This document shows positions 43,797 to 54,200 of a stretch of 64,000 nucleotides of DNA, one piece after another. A program made the position numbers and the translations under genes. This DNA comes from Paenibacillus harenae (lineage in GTDB: Bacteria > Bacillota > Bacilli > Paenibacillales > Paenibacillaceae). The notes under the pieces are model-generated. The model did not search any database, was not told the DNA's origin, and worked only from the letters and a program-made list of their open reading frames with translations. Position 1 is the stretch's first letter. Every line of letters starts with the position of its first letter. The stretch lies in NCBI RefSeq assembly GCF_030812415.1, contig NZ_JAUSST010000002.1, forward strand, positions 930,001 to 994,000, written 5' to 3'.

Positions 43797-45468
43797 GGAA
43801 GTGACGGTTGTAACGGATGGACCCGATCGGAAGACGTTGCTGAAAAACGTGAACATGCGGTTCGAACCGGGAAAAATAACGTTGCTTGTCGGCCGTAACG
43901 GAGCGGGCAAGTCGACGCTTCTTGAAACGCTGGCGGGGCTGCGAGAGGTGCGGTTTGGCGAGATTAAGCTTGGAGAAACGCCTCTCTGGATGAAGAAGGG
44001 GCGCCTCAAAAGATTGAATGCGCCCGTGTTGCTGCAATTCGGGCTGTCGATGCAGCATTCGGAGTCGCAGTGGTTTCTGTCCACCGCGCGCGCCGAGCTG
44101 CTCTATTCGATGAAGCCGTACAAGGTGACGGCGAAGGAGGCGGAGCAAAGGATCGAGCGGGCGATGGCGTCGGCGGGGCTTGACGCCGAGCTGCTTGAGC
44201 GCGATCCTTGGACGCTTAGCGGCGGACAGCAGCGACGTCTGTCGCTCGCCTGCCTGCTGGCGTGCGAGCCGGAATGGCTGTTGCTGGACGAGCCGACGGC
44301 GGGGCTTGACGCCGTCGGCATCCGCAGCCTATGCGCGGTGCTGGAAGTGCACAGGGCTGCGGGGCGCGGAGCAGTCGTGGTGACGCACGACATAGGCGCG
44401 CTGCTGCCGCTCGCAGATGCGGTTGCCGTCGTCGAAGACGGCAACGTCCGCGAAGCGGCTCCCGCTGCGGCGGCGCATGCACATGCCGCAGCGGCGCCGG
44501 AGGCGCTCCGCGCGCTGGCGGCGCTGCGCGGGGCGGCGGCTCTGCCGCCGCAAGAGCCTGCAGCGCCCGCGCGGAGCGGCGGGACGCCGTGGCCGTCGCC
44601 GCGCGAAGCAGCCGCGGCGGCGGCAGAGCAGCTGGCGCGCCGCGATAGCGGGCGCGCCGAGCCCCTCGCGGCAGCGGCGGCCCATACGCCGCCTGCCGCT
44701 GCCCAGGCCGCTGCCGCCCCATCGGGGCGGTCGCCGCGCGCGGATACATTCGATCCGCGCGCGCTCGTCGCGGCCTACCTGCTGCTCGCGGCAAGCTTGC
44801 TCGCGCAGCGGAGCTTGGCCGCGCTTGCGCTTGCGGCCTGCGTAACGGCACTGCTTCTAGTACCCTATCGGCAGTTGCTATACCGATGGGCAGGCGTCAT
44901 TCGCGCCTATGCCTACTTCATCGTCATTGTCGGCGCGATCAGCGGTATCCGGTTCCGGCCATTCGCTTTCGAATGGAGCAGTGCCGAGCCGACCGTGCTC
45001 AGGCTTTGCCAATTGCTCGTCGTCATGCTGCTCGGCATGCCGATGCTTCAATTGGTAACGCCGCTCCGACTGCAGCGATCGATTCAACAAACATTCGGTT
45101 GGTTGGCGCGTTTGCATATTCCGATCCATTCGTTTGCTTTACTCGTTACGTTAATATTCCGATTCATTCCGCTGCTGGCGGGGGAGTGGGAGAGGTTCGC
45201 GAAGCTCGCGCATGCGAGAGGAAAGGCGATTACGCCGCTGCGCAGCGTCCCGGTGAGAATGATATATGCCGTCATCGTTCCATACATTCGTTCGATCGTA
45301 CGACTGGCGGAGCAGATGGCCGATGCGCTGGAAGCGCGCGGCTTCGGACTTGCGAGACAGAAGCCGACCTATGGATTTCGCTTGCGACTGGGCAAACCCG
45401 ACTTCCTTCTGCTTACCGTTGCTCTCTTGGCCAGCGCAATCGAACTGATAATCGCCGCCTCCTTATAG
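43774..45468 (+). CDS. Fusion of ECF ATPase and EcfT transmembrane protein
   Basis: One 564-residue open frame joins two ECF parts normally on separate chains. Residues 1-225 are an ABC ATPase (Walker A GRNGAGKST, signature LSGGQQRRLSLA, Walker B LLLDEPTAGLD, H-loop VVVTHD). Residues about 226-330 are an Ala/Pro-rich, very GC-rich linker. Residues 331-564 are EcfT, with about five membrane helices and both coupling motifs Ala-Arg-Gly (LAHARGKAI and ALEARGFGL). No stop or frameshift is seen in the linker. The overlap with the upstream ATPase implies equal expression of both ATPases. Confidence 0.9.
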   Translation: MVADWTLKEVTVVTDGPDRKTLLKNVNMRFEPGKITLLVGRNGAGKSTLLETLAGLREVRFGEIKLGETPLWMKKGRLKRLNAPVLLQFGLSMQHSESQWFLSTARAELLYSMKPYKVTAKEAEQRIERAMASAGLDAELLERDPWTLSGGQQRRLSLACLLACEPEWLLLDEPTAGLDAVGIRSLCAVLEVHRAAGRGAVVVTHDIGALLPLADAVAVVEDGNVREAAPAAAAHAHAAAAPEALRALAALRGAAALPPQEPAAPARSGGTPWPSPREAAAAAAEQLARRDSGRAEPLAAAAAHTPPAAAQAAAAPSGRSPRADTFDPRALVAAYLLLAASLLAQRSLAALALAACVTALLLVPYRQLLYRWAGVIRAYAYFIVIVGAISGIRFRPFAFEWSSAEPTVLRLCQLLVVMLLGMPMLQLVTPLRLQRSIQQTFGWLARLHIPIHSFALLVTLIFRFIPLLAGEWERFAKLAHARGKAITPLRSVPVRMIYAVIVPYIRSIVRLAEQMADALEARGFGLARQKPTYGFRLRLGKPDFLLLTVALLASAIELIIAASL

Positions 45469-45486
45469 GAGAGCGGCGATTTTGTT
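45451..45486. terminator. Hairpin shared by convergent ecfT-fusion and HAD genes
   Basis: ATCGCCGC pairs with GCGGCGAT around an inner CTCC/GGAG stem. It overlaps both stop codons; T runs on either side are short. Confidence 0.55.
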
Positions 45487-46056
45487 GATCCAATGTCCAT
45501 CTTCATCGGCGAGCAAAGTCTGCCAGCCATGCCGTTCCGCTTGTCTGAGATTAATGTCCTGATCGTCGACGAATACGATAGGAGCTTCTTGCGGCAGCTG
45601 CCCGTTAACATAAGCATAGATGTCGGCGCTAGGCTTCTTCATGCCGATCTCGCTGGAGAGCGTGACGGTACCGAGATGATGCCGGACCGGTTCCAGCAGC
45701 GGATTCACCCACTCAGCCACATGATTGCTTAGAATATGGATGTCGGCCCGCTCGCTCCAACCGGCAAGTTTCTCCATAGCAGGCAGCGCAGTGAGACTCT
45801 CCGACAAATACTGCTTGGCTTGTCCATCGTCTAACGAAGGAAGCTGCAGCAGCAGCCACTGCCAGAATGCCGGCTCCGTTATTTGCCCCGTCCAAAGCTC
45901 CTTCGATATTCGCCGCTTATAGTCGGCATAAAAGCTTTCGACTGCCATTCCGGACGCCTCGGCGAGCTTATGCCAAAACACCGGCGATAAGTTCGTTGCC
46001 AGCACGCCGCCAATATCCAGCACAAGCTGCGTCCTCTTCCTGTTCATAGCGTTCAT
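45463..46056 (-). CDS. HAD superfamily hydrolase
   Basis: This 197-residue HAD-IA phosphatase-like protein has motif I as LDIGGVLATNL (first Asp kept; the second Asp of DxD is Gly, as in some epoxide-hydrolase-type HADs), motif II HILSNHVAEW, motif III Lys in SSEIGMKKPSADIY and motif IV IVFVDDQDINL. The start at 46056 overlaps the stop of the upstream MFS gene (ATGA), with AGAGGG at suitable spacing; a second ATG lies nine bases in. The substrate is unknown. Replacement of the acid-base Asp in motif I may mean altered chemistry. Confidence 0.85.
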   Translation of the reverse strand: MNAMNRKRTQLVLDIGGVLATNLSPVFWHKLAEASGMAVESFYADYKRRISKELWTGQITEPAFWQWLLLQLPSLDDGQAKQYLSESLTALPAMEKLAGWSERADIHILSNHVAEWVNPLLEPVRHHLGTVTLSSEIGMKKPSADIYAYVNGQLPQEAPIVFVDDQDINLRQAERHGWQTLLADEDGHWINKIAALL

Positions 46057-47264
46057 AAGCCGATGCCCTCTGCCGAGGAGGGCTTCGCTCTGCGCGCCGC
46101 TGCTCGTTCCTGCGAAGACCAGAGCCAAACGAGCAGAGCAGCGGCAGCGCCCAGCAACGCACCGAACACGAAGCCGCTGTCCAGTCCCCAGCTCTCGTTC
46201 AGCCATCCGGCGAGGAACGGCCCGGAGAACATCCCGATTGCGTAGAGCGCCTGATACAGTCCCATTGCCGTCGCTCTGCCAGGCAGTTCCACGTCGCGTA
46301 TGGATAGTGCAAGCAGAAGAGGCAAATGAAGACCTTGGGCAAATCCATTAATCGCTTGAGTAAGGACGAGCATCTCGTACGATTGGAACAAAGCCATCGA
46401 AGCGGTGCATAACGAGCTTGCGACGAAACCGATTCCGATCGTGCCCCAATAGCCGAATCGGTTAACGAACCAGGTTGCCGTTACCGACGAGGCTATCGCA
46501 TGGGGGAGCATGAAGGCAAAAACAAGCAGCGTCAGCAACGAGCCGTTGGCCCCCAGCTGTTCGGCTTTGAGCGGCGTGAAGCCGAACATCGTGATGAACA
46601 GTACGCCATGCGCCAGGATCGAAAGCACCGATACTTGCAGCAGCATTTTCGTTCGAATAACGCTTCTAATCATGGCGAACGACATGGCCGGCCGGCTGCC
46701 AGCCTCCAGCTTGGGTTCTCTTAGCATTAGCGCAAGAACGAGTCCGATTGCCGCCAGTATGCCGCCCGTGATGAAGGGAGCATGCTCGCCAAATCCGTCG
46801 TTCAGCCAGCCGCTCAGCACCATGCCAAGCATTTGTCCCGAGACGATCATTACGCTTATATTGCCCATCGCGCGGCCCGTCTGACCTGCTCCGAAATAGC
46901 TTGCGTAAAGGACGGTGAAGGCGACCCAGGTTGAAGCGCAGATCCCCGCCATCATACGGCCGGCAAGCGGCCATATCCAAATGCCCGGGATAATGAACAG
47001 CAGACAGCTAAGTCCGGCCGTTACCATGCCAAGGAGGACGAAAGGCTTCCGCTTGCCCCACTTGTCGGACATAATGCCGAGAGGGAACCGGCCTAGCATC
47101 TGGACGAAGCCGTAGCTGCCAAGAACGATGCCGATCATTTGGAGCGATATTCCGCGGCCGCTTAAGTATGGAGTAAGGATCGGAACGTAAGTGTACATAG
47201 ACGTCCAGTAAAGGATAGTGACGATGGTGAACAACAGTCTTTGCGAGCGATCGTTAGCTGTCAT
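46053..47264 (-). CDS. MFS transporter
   Basis: This 403-residue protein has 12 predicted helices in the major facilitator fold. The motif-A loop FPLGIMSDKWGKRKPFVLLG is between TM2 and TM3, and GRATAMGLYQALYAIGMFSGPFLAGW is in the C-terminal half. It is likely an efflux or sugar-type transporter of the YfkF/YttB group, without a clear substrate. It is translationally coupled to the HAD hydrolase, so the two may act on related compounds. AAAGGAG is rather far (15 bases) from the ATG. Confidence 0.85.
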   Translation of the reverse strand: MTANDRSQRLLFTIVTILYWTSMYTYVPILTPYLSGRGISLQMIGIVLGSYGFVQMLGRFPLGIMSDKWGKRKPFVLLGMVTAGLSCLLFIIPGIWIWPLAGRMMAGICASTWVAFTVLYASYFGAGQTGRAMGNISVMIVSGQMLGMVLSGWLNDGFGEHAPFITGGILAAIGLVLALMLREPKLEAGSRPAMSFAMIRSVIRTKMLLQVSVLSILAHGVLFITMFGFTPLKAEQLGANGSLLTLLVFAFMLPHAIASSVTATWFVNRFGYWGTIGIGFVASSLCTASMALFQSYEMLVLTQAINGFAQGLHLPLLLALSIRDVELPGRATAMGLYQALYAIGMFSGPFLAGWLNESWGLDSGFVFGALLGAAAALLVWLWSSQERAAARRAKPSSAEGIGL

Positions 47265-47409
47265 AGTCGTTTTAAAAAACTCCTTTCCCTAACACTTTAG
47301 CGCATCGACCTCAAAACTGTCACTTGCTATTTTGCAAGCGATTGAGGAAACTTTATCCAAAATGGAACGTATTAATCATAGTCATATCGGACAAAGAGGT
47401 GAGCGTCAA

Positions 47410-47955
47410 ATGAACGGGAAAGCAGCAAAGGGAAGCAAGTGGAAGAAGGAATTAAGGGATTGGTTGTTGTCGCTTGCGATTGCGGTCATCGTTGCAATGC
47501 TGTTCCAGAATTACGTTTACGCCCAGTCCCAGGTTCATAATGTATCGATGCAAAATACGCTTGTGGCCGGCCAACGTCTCATTGAGGATAAATGGTCGTA
47601 CCGTTTTCACAATCCCGAGCGCGGCGATATCGTCATCATTAACGGGCCGGAGAGCGAGCTTCGTCTCGTGAAGCGGGTCATCGGATTGCCGGGCGACGTT
47701 ATTGACATTCGCGGCGGAGAAGTATACATAAACGGCGAGAAACTATATGAAGACTATACGAAAGGGCAGACTTTCGCGGGCATGTATGAATTGCCGTTCA
47801 CCGTCGAGCCCGGTTATCTATTCGTCATGGGCGATAATCGCGAGCACAGCATGGATAGCCGCGAATTAGGCCCGATTAAGCTCTCTAGCATCGAAGGCAA
47901 AGCGGTGTTCCGCATATGGCCTATTAATAAATTCGGCGGCTTGAACGATCGCTAG
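47410..47955 (+). CDS. Type I signal peptidase
   Basis: This 181-residue membrane-bound leader peptidase has one N-terminal membrane helix (about 20-40). The catalytic Ser is in VSMQNTLVAGQ (the usual SMxPT motif reads SMQNT here), the catalytic Lys in RLVKRVIGLPGD, and GDNREHSMDSR completes the family signature. It cleaves signal peptides of exported proteins. ATG 47410 follows AGAGGTGAG; an in-frame extension upstream is not needed. The next gene, a DUF4184 protein, starts 16 bases on. Confidence 0.92.
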   Translation: MNGKAAKGSKWKKELRDWLLSLAIAVIVAMLFQNYVYAQSQVHNVSMQNTLVAGQRLIEDKWSYRFHNPERGDIVIINGPESELRLVKRVIGLPGDVIDIRGGEVYINGEKLYEDYTKGQTFAGMYELPFTVEPGYLFVMGDNREHSMDSRELGPIKLSSIEGKAVFRIWPINKFGGLNDR

Positions 47956-47971
47956 AAGTGGAGTGTAAATC

Positions 47972-48925
47972 ATGCCATTCACCTTGGCGCATCCGTTGTA
48001 CGCCGTACCGCTCCGCAGGCTCGTTCCGTCGCTTAGCATCTCGGGTCTCGTTCTTGGAAGCATGGCGCCAGACATGGAGTATTTTGTCGCGATGCAGCCT
48101 TATCGGTCAATAGGGCATTCCTTCATTGGTTTCCTAGCCATCGGATTGCCTCTAAGCATAGTTATTGCAATAGCGTTCCATTGCGTCATTGCACCTAGAC
48201 TGCATACGTTTATGCCCGTTATCGGCGGGTTTAATCTGTTTGTCCAACAGCAATTGTTGCCGCGGCGTTTGGCAAAAAAGGCTGATTGGGCTTTTTTTGT
48301 CCTTTCGTTATGGATCGGGTTTATGACCCATGTGTTTGTCGATCATTTTACGCATAGCGGAGGCTGGTTCGTGCAGCGTATGCCTGCGCTTCAAGGCATC
48401 GTTGCAGGAGAGCCTGTCCACCACTGGCTGCAGCATTCGCTTTCCGCGCTTGGATTAGCCATTCCGGCCATCCTGCTATTGCGCCGTTGGCGCAGATGGT
48501 ACCAGCATGCGTTTAGCGAGGGATCTTATGCACCGTCCCATGCATGGCCATTCACTCGGCGTAGCGATCCGTGGAAGCATGCGTTACTGGCAATCGTTTG
48601 CGCTGCTCCATTCCTGCTTGGCAAGTTATTGCTATCCGGGCAGTGGCTATCGATAAGCCTATGGGCTGTTGCACCGTTAACAAGCTTCTGCATAGGGCTG
48701 TATTTCGCTTCGCTACTTATTGAAGGGGGCGGTAATCGGAAGAAGGATGCCGCAGCGCACAAGCTGGTCGCAATTGCTGCGCCTTCATTGGTTTTTCTCA
48801 TCTACGCTTTGGTCGATAGAAGCGGGGAGCGACCGCTTATGATATGGATTGGCTTCATTTGGCTGTTGTCTGCTTCAATCCTGACGGGAGCGATAATAGG
48901 CTGTCGAAACCGAATGAGAAAATGA
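47972..48925 (+). CDS. DUF4184 family membrane protein
   Basis: This 317-residue integral membrane protein begins MPFTLAHPLYAVPLRR and continues GLVLGSMAPDMEYF and SIGHSFIGF, the N-terminal signature of DUF4184. About seven helices are predicted. Conserved His and Asp residues (LAHP, APDME, THVFVDHFTHSGGW) look like a metal or lipid-head-group active site, as in the related metal-dependent YdjM/YfhO-type membrane hydrolases. No function is established. AAGTGGAG precedes the ATG. Confidence 0.82.
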   Translation: MPFTLAHPLYAVPLRRLVPSLSISGLVLGSMAPDMEYFVAMQPYRSIGHSFIGFLAIGLPLSIVIAIAFHCVIAPRLHTFMPVIGGFNLFVQQQLLPRRLAKKADWAFFVLSLWIGFMTHVFVDHFTHSGGWFVQRMPALQGIVAGEPVHHWLQHSLSALGLAIPAILLLRRWRRWYQHAFSEGSYAPSHAWPFTRRSDPWKHALLAIVCAAPFLLGKLLLSGQWLSISLWAVAPLTSFCIGLYFASLLIEGGGNRKKDAAAHKLVAIAAPSLVFLIYALVDRSGERPLMIWIGFIWLLSASILTGAIIGCRNRMRK

Positions 48926-49103
48926 CATTAACTATTAATGTGATAAATAATTAATCCAATAAACCAATAAATTTAAACCTCAAGAAACGTAATAATTTCG
49001 TAAGAAATGGTTACTAGTTCGTTTAGAATTAGCCATTATGATAAAAAATAGATCGACGCATATAAACAGTGAATTTGCATGATGAATAAGCAAAAGGCAG
49101 GGC

Positions 49104-50591
49104 GTGTATCGATTGTCCATTAAAGTTAAGCTGTACATGTCTTACTTGGCGATGGTCATAGTGCCGTTTATCTTAATGATCGGTTTCATGATGTTCGTAT
49201 TTTATGCAGGAGGCATGCAGGACATTAGGCAATATTTCGAAGTCGAAAAGGCGGAGAAGATGAGTCAAATGCTGATCTACGGCGAGCTCTCGTACGTCAT
49301 CGAGAATGATGCGGACAAGCTGAACTCGGAGAGCTATCTGAACGATCTGCAGTCGAGACTCAGCGAGCAATGGGCGGGACTGCTCATTACGAAGGAAGGG
49401 AAGCTCGTCTCGATTCCTCCTTTCCTGCAGGTGATGTCGCCGGAACAAGACTGGCAAAAGTTGATTGACAATCCTCCGGAAAAAGCAACGCTTGGCTTGT
49501 TCCGGTTCGAGACGGACGCCTTCAGCTTCCATTATCCGGACGGCAGCGAAGGAGTGATGCTGCTGCTTCGCCGATATGACGTCGTTCCACTCTTCTGGCG
49601 TCCAGCAGGCACGGCAATCGGTCTGGCATTCGTCGCGTTGACCGGCTTATTGCTGACGTATTTCGTTTCGCGGAGCATTATCCGGCCGATTGAGCAGCTT
49701 AAGACGGCTGCTCTGCAGATTAAAGACGGCGACCTTTCGCAGCAGCTTGTCACGACAGGAAGAGGAGAGATCGGGCAACTGAGCGCCGCCTTCGAGGCTA
49801 TGCGAATAAGGCTAAAATATTCGATCGACCAAAGCCTGCAGTACGAGGAAAATCGGAAGATGCTGCTGTCGCATATCTCGCATGATTTGAAGACGCCGAT
49901 CTCCGCGATCAAAGGTTATGTCGAAGGCATTATGGACGGCATTGCGAACACGGACGAGAAACGCGAGCGGTACATGCAGACGATCTATCGGAAGGCCGAG
50001 GATATGGACCAGTTGATCGACGAGCTTTTTCTGTTCTCCAAGCTGGACTTGCAGACGGTCGCCTTCGATTTCAAGACGCTTGATATTTCCCGCTATTTGG
50101 AGCATTTTCTGGAGGAACAGCGGTTTGATCTGGAGAAATCGGGCGTTACGCTGCACTATGAAGCCGCTGCCGAGCTTCCGATTATGATTGCCGCGGACCC
50201 CGATAAGCTTAGCCGGGTACTGACAAATATTTTGAATAATTGCGTCAAATATATGGGACAACAGGCGGATGGCGGGGAGAAGCGAATCGATGTAAGCATG
50301 CGGGCGGAAGATCGACATGTTCTCATCGAGCTTGAGGATACAGGTCCAGGGATCGAAGAGGAGGATCTTCCTCATATATTCGATCGCTTCTACCGCGCCG
50401 AACAGTCGCGCAATTCCGAGACCGGCGGCAGCGGTCTGGGACTTGCCATTGTCAAACAAATAATTGAAGGGCATGGCGGTGTCGTTTGGGCTGAAAATGC
50501 GATCCATGGCGGTGCGCGCTTCTGCTTGAAGCTCCCGCTAGCGACAACGCCTAAAGCGGTGACGGAACATGAAGAACATACTCATCATTGA
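49104..50591 (+). CDS. Sensor histidine kinase
   Basis: This 495-residue two-component sensor has two membrane helices (about 10-32 and 170-195) that enclose an extracytoplasmic sensor of about 135 residues. A HAMP domain (SRSIIRPIEQLKTAALQIKDGD), HisKA with the phospho-acceptor His in LSHISHDLKTPISAI, and HATPase motifs ILNNCVKYM, LEDTGPGIEEED and GGSGLGLAIVKQII follow. GTG 49104 is used; TTG 49113 is an alternative. The kinase gene precedes and overlaps the regulator gene by 23 bases, an unusual order. The 178-base upstream gap is AT-rich and probably holds the operon promoter. Confidence 0.92.
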   Translation: MYRLSIKVKLYMSYLAMVIVPFILMIGFMMFVFYAGGMQDIRQYFEVEKAEKMSQMLIYGELSYVIENDADKLNSESYLNDLQSRLSEQWAGLLITKEGKLVSIPPFLQVMSPEQDWQKLIDNPPEKATLGLFRFETDAFSFHYPDGSEGVMLLLRRYDVVPLFWRPAGTAIGLAFVALTGLLLTYFVSRSIIRPIEQLKTAALQIKDGDLSQQLVTTGRGEIGQLSAAFEAMRIRLKYSIDQSLQYEENRKMLLSHISHDLKTPISAIKGYVEGIMDGIANTDEKRERYMQTIYRKAEDMDQLIDELFLFSKLDLQTVAFDFKTLDISRYLEHFLEEQRFDLEKSGVTLHYEAAAELPIMIAADPDKLSRVLTNILNNCVKYMGQQADGGEKRIDVSMRAEDRHVLIELEDTGPGIEEEDLPHIFDRFYRAEQSRNSETGGSGLGLAIVKQIIEGHGGVVWAENAIHGGARFCLKLPLATTPKAVTEHEEHTHH

Positions 50592-51264
50592 AGACGAGAA
50601 GGCGATTGCCGAGCTGGAACGCGATTATTTGGAAAGCTACGGATTTGGCGTGCATATCGAGGGCCGGGGAGATATCGGCTTGCAGAAAGCGCTTGAGGGC
50701 GAGTTCGACCTCATTATATTAGACGTGATGGTACCGAAGCTGGACGGCTTCGAGATATGCAGGCAAATCAGGCAATCGCACAACATCCCCATCCTCATGG
50801 TAACTTCGAAGAAAGAAGATATCGACAAGATTAGAGGGCTGGGGCTAGGAGCTGACGATTACATGACGAAGCCCTTCAGTCCCAGTGAGCTTGTAGCAAG
50901 GGTCAAAGCACATTTGGCAAGGTATGAGAGATTGACGGGAGACCGGTCAGGCGGAGAGAGGGGAGAACAAATTCGCATTAGAGGCTTGCTTATCGACAAG
51001 CCTTCCAGAAGAGTGACGATTCATGACAACGAGTCGAGTCTGACCTCGAAGGAATACGAGCTTCTGCTTCTGCTTGCTTCGAATCCGAACCGCGTATTCG
51101 AGAAGGAGGAGCTGTTCGAGCGAATATGGGGTCTTGATTCGAACGGGGACGCAGCTACGGTTACGGTTCATATTCGGAGGCTGCGCGAAAAAATAGAGCA
51201 TGATCCGTCGAACCCGCAATATATCGAGACGATATGGGGCGTCGGTTATCGCTTTAAAGTATAG
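50569..51264 (+). CDS. OmpR family response regulator
   Basis: This 231-residue regulator has a receiver domain with the phospho-acceptor Asp in LIILDVMVPKLDGFE (about residue 51), Thr in LMVTSKKED, Lys in YMTKPFSPSELVARV, and a C-terminal winged helix (SLTSKEYELLLLLASNPNRVFEKEELFERIWG...TVTVHIRRLREKIE). It is translated from within the kinase gene end. It lies 31 bases before the RND exporter, which is therefore its most likely target. Confidence 0.93.
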   Translation: MKNILIIEDEKAIAELERDYLESYGFGVHIEGRGDIGLQKALEGEFDLIILDVMVPKLDGFEICRQIRQSHNIPILMVTSKKEDIDKIRGLGLGADDYMTKPFSPSELVARVKAHLARYERLTGDRSGGERGEQIRIRGLLIDKPSRRVTIHDNESSLTSKEYELLLLLASNPNRVFEKEELFERIWGLDSNGDAATVTVHIRRLREKIEHDPSNPQYIETIWGVGYRFKV

Positions 51265-51295
51265 ACAGACAGATAAATAATGAGGAGTGAGAGGC

Positions 51296-54200
51296 TTGAA
51301 AAGCATTATCCGATTTTCTTTGAACAACAAATTTGCTTTATGGATCTTGACCGCGCTGGTCATGTTCGCCGGTCTTTATTCCGGATTGAACATGAAGATG
51401 GAGACGATGCCGGATATTACGATACCGATCGTCAACGTTACGACGGTGCTTCCGGGCGCAGCCCCGGAAGAAATCATGGAGAAAGTAACGAAGCCGATCG
51501 AGCAGCGGACGAGAAACTTAGAGGGCGTTAACGTTGTCAGCTCAACGTCCTATGAGAACGCGTCGTCCGTCGTCATCGAATACGACTATGAGACGGATAT
51601 GGAGAAGGCGGAGACGGAAGTCAAAAGCTTGCTAGCCGACATAGCGCTCCCTGAAGGCGCTCAGGATCCGCAAGTATCCCGGATTAGTCTGAACGCATTC
51701 CCTGTTGTGTCGCTTAGCTTGTCGGATGAGAAGCTGACTCTTGAACAATTGACGAAGCTGGTTCAAGCGAGCATTTTGCCTGAGTTGCAAGGTATCGAGG
51801 GCGTAGCCAGTACGCAAATGTCCGGCCAGAACGTCATGCAAGGCGACCTTACATTCAAACCAGAGGCGCTTGCGCAATACGGCCTGAACGAGGATATGGT
51901 TAAAGGAATGATTCAGGCATCGGCCATTAAGGCACCGCTTGGCATCTTTGAATTCGGCGATTCGGAGAAAGCGATTGTCGTTGACGGCAACGTTGTCACC
52001 GAAGACGATCTGAGAAACCTGATCTTGATGCCGAATGTGAAGCTCGGCGATGTAGCGGATCTGAACGTCGGAGGCAAGGCTGAATCGATCTCCCGTACGA
52101 ACGGTCAAGACGCGATCGGCATTAACATCGTGAAGGCAGCCGATTCGAATACGGTCGATGTCGTTAACAATGTGAAGGATGCAATCAAGGAGTTGGAGCA
52201 GGATAATGACGGTCTTGTCATCCTCACCACGCTTGACCAAGGCAAGCCGATCGAGGATTCCGTCCATACGATGATTAACAAAGCGCTTATTGGCGCAATC
52301 TTCGCCGTCATTATTATTCTGATCTTCCTGCGCGACATTCGCTCGACGATTATTGCCGTCGTATCGATTCCGTTGTCGATCTTGATCGCTTTGTTTATTT
52401 TGAGTCAGATGGACATTACGCTTAATATTATGACGCTTGGCGCGATGACGGTCGCCATTGGCCGGGTCATAGACGATTCCATCGTCGTTATCGAGAACAT
52501 TTACAGAAGGATGTCGCTGAAGGGCGAGAAGCTGAAGGGCAAAGAACTCATTCTGGATTCTACGAAAGAAATGTTCGTTCCGATTATGTCCTCGACGATC
52601 GTTACGATCGCGGTATTCCTGCCGCTTGCTCTCGTATCGGGTATGATCGGCGAGATCTTCATGCCGTTCGCGCTAACGATTGTGTTCGCACTGCTTGCTT
52701 CGCTGCTAGTTGCGATTACAGTCGTGCCGATGCTGGCGCATATGATGTTCCGCAACGGACTTAAGCCCGGCAAGGAGCACCATGATAAGCCGGGTCGTCT
52801 AGCAGAGTGGTACAAGAAAGTACTAAGGGTATCGTTGAACCATAAAGTCATTACTTCCCTTATTGCAGTGTTGCTGCTCGTAGGCAGTCTGTTCCTAGTT
52901 CCGGTAATCGGTGTCAGCTTCATTGCCGGCGATGAGCAAAAGAGTGTAATGGTCACTTACAATCCGGCACCGGGCGAGACGCTTGAGCAGGTGAAAGCGA
53001 TGGCGCTTGAAGCCGAGGAGCTGTTGCTGGCTCGCGAGGACCAAGGCATTGATATTGTTCAATTCGCGGTAGGCGGATCAAATCCGTTCAGTCCTGGCGC
53101 ATCGAAGCAAGCGCTATTCAACTTAACGTTCAATGATGATACGAAAAATTTCGTAGAAGAGAAAGAAAAGATCGTACCGCTTCTGCAAGAGCTTGGCGGC
53201 AAAGGCGAGTGGAAGCAGCAAGACTTCGCCGCGGGCGGACTTGGCGGTTCAGGTTTGTCGATGCTCGTATACGGTCCGGACATGGATACGATCACGCCAG
53301 TTGTGGAGCAACTGACAGCGAAGCTGACAGACAACCCGGATTTGAAAAAAATCGATTCGAGCTTGTCCGAAACGTATGAGCAATATCGCATCGTTGCCGA
53401 TCAGTCGAAGCTGAGCCAAAACGGCTTGACCGCCGGTCAAATCGCGATGGCGCTAAGCCCTGTTCGCGAGACGCCGCTGCTGACGACGATCGAGGTGGAC
53501 GGCGAAGAAGTTAATGTCTATGTGAAAGTCGAACAGAAGACATACAAAGAGAAAGCCGATCTTGAAAATGTGATGTTGAAAACGCCAATGGGCACGGAAG
53601 TAGCGCTTAAGGATGTCGTTACGATCGAGGAAGGCGAATCGCCGAATACGATTACGAGCCGCGACGACCGCATCTATGCGGAAGTATCTGCCGAAGCGAC
53701 AAGCTCCGATATCGGAGCAGTATCCGCTGAATTGCAAACGATGATTGATGAAATGGAGCTTCCTGCCGGCGTTAACATCGAGATGGGTGGAGTGACGGAG
53801 CAAATCAACGAGTCGTTCATGCAGTTAGGTCTTGCCATGTTAGCTGCAATAGCCGTCGTTTATCTCGTGCTTGTCATTACGTTCGGCGGCGCATTAACGC
53901 CATTCGCGATTCTGTTCTCTCTGCCGTTCACGGTTATCGGTGCGCTTGTCGGCTTGTTCCTGGCTGGCGAGACGCTGAGCGTTACGGCGATGATCGGCGC
54001 GCTGATGCTGATCGGTATCGTCGTAACGAACGCGATCGTCCTCATCGACCGCGTTATCCACAAGGAGAAAGAGGGCTTAAGCGTTCGTGAAGCGCTGCTT
54101 GAAGCAGCGGGAACGAGGCTTCGTCCGATTCTGATGACGGCCATCGCAACAATCGGCGCATTGCTGCCGCTTGCGCTCGGATTCGAATCCGGCGGCTTGA

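Noticed and set aside
44216..44851. Minus-strand frame of 211 residues and other long frames in the GC-rich linker
   Set aside because: They are Arg/Pro/Ala-rich products of high GC in the ATPase-EcfT linker; the plus frame is continuous with both domains.
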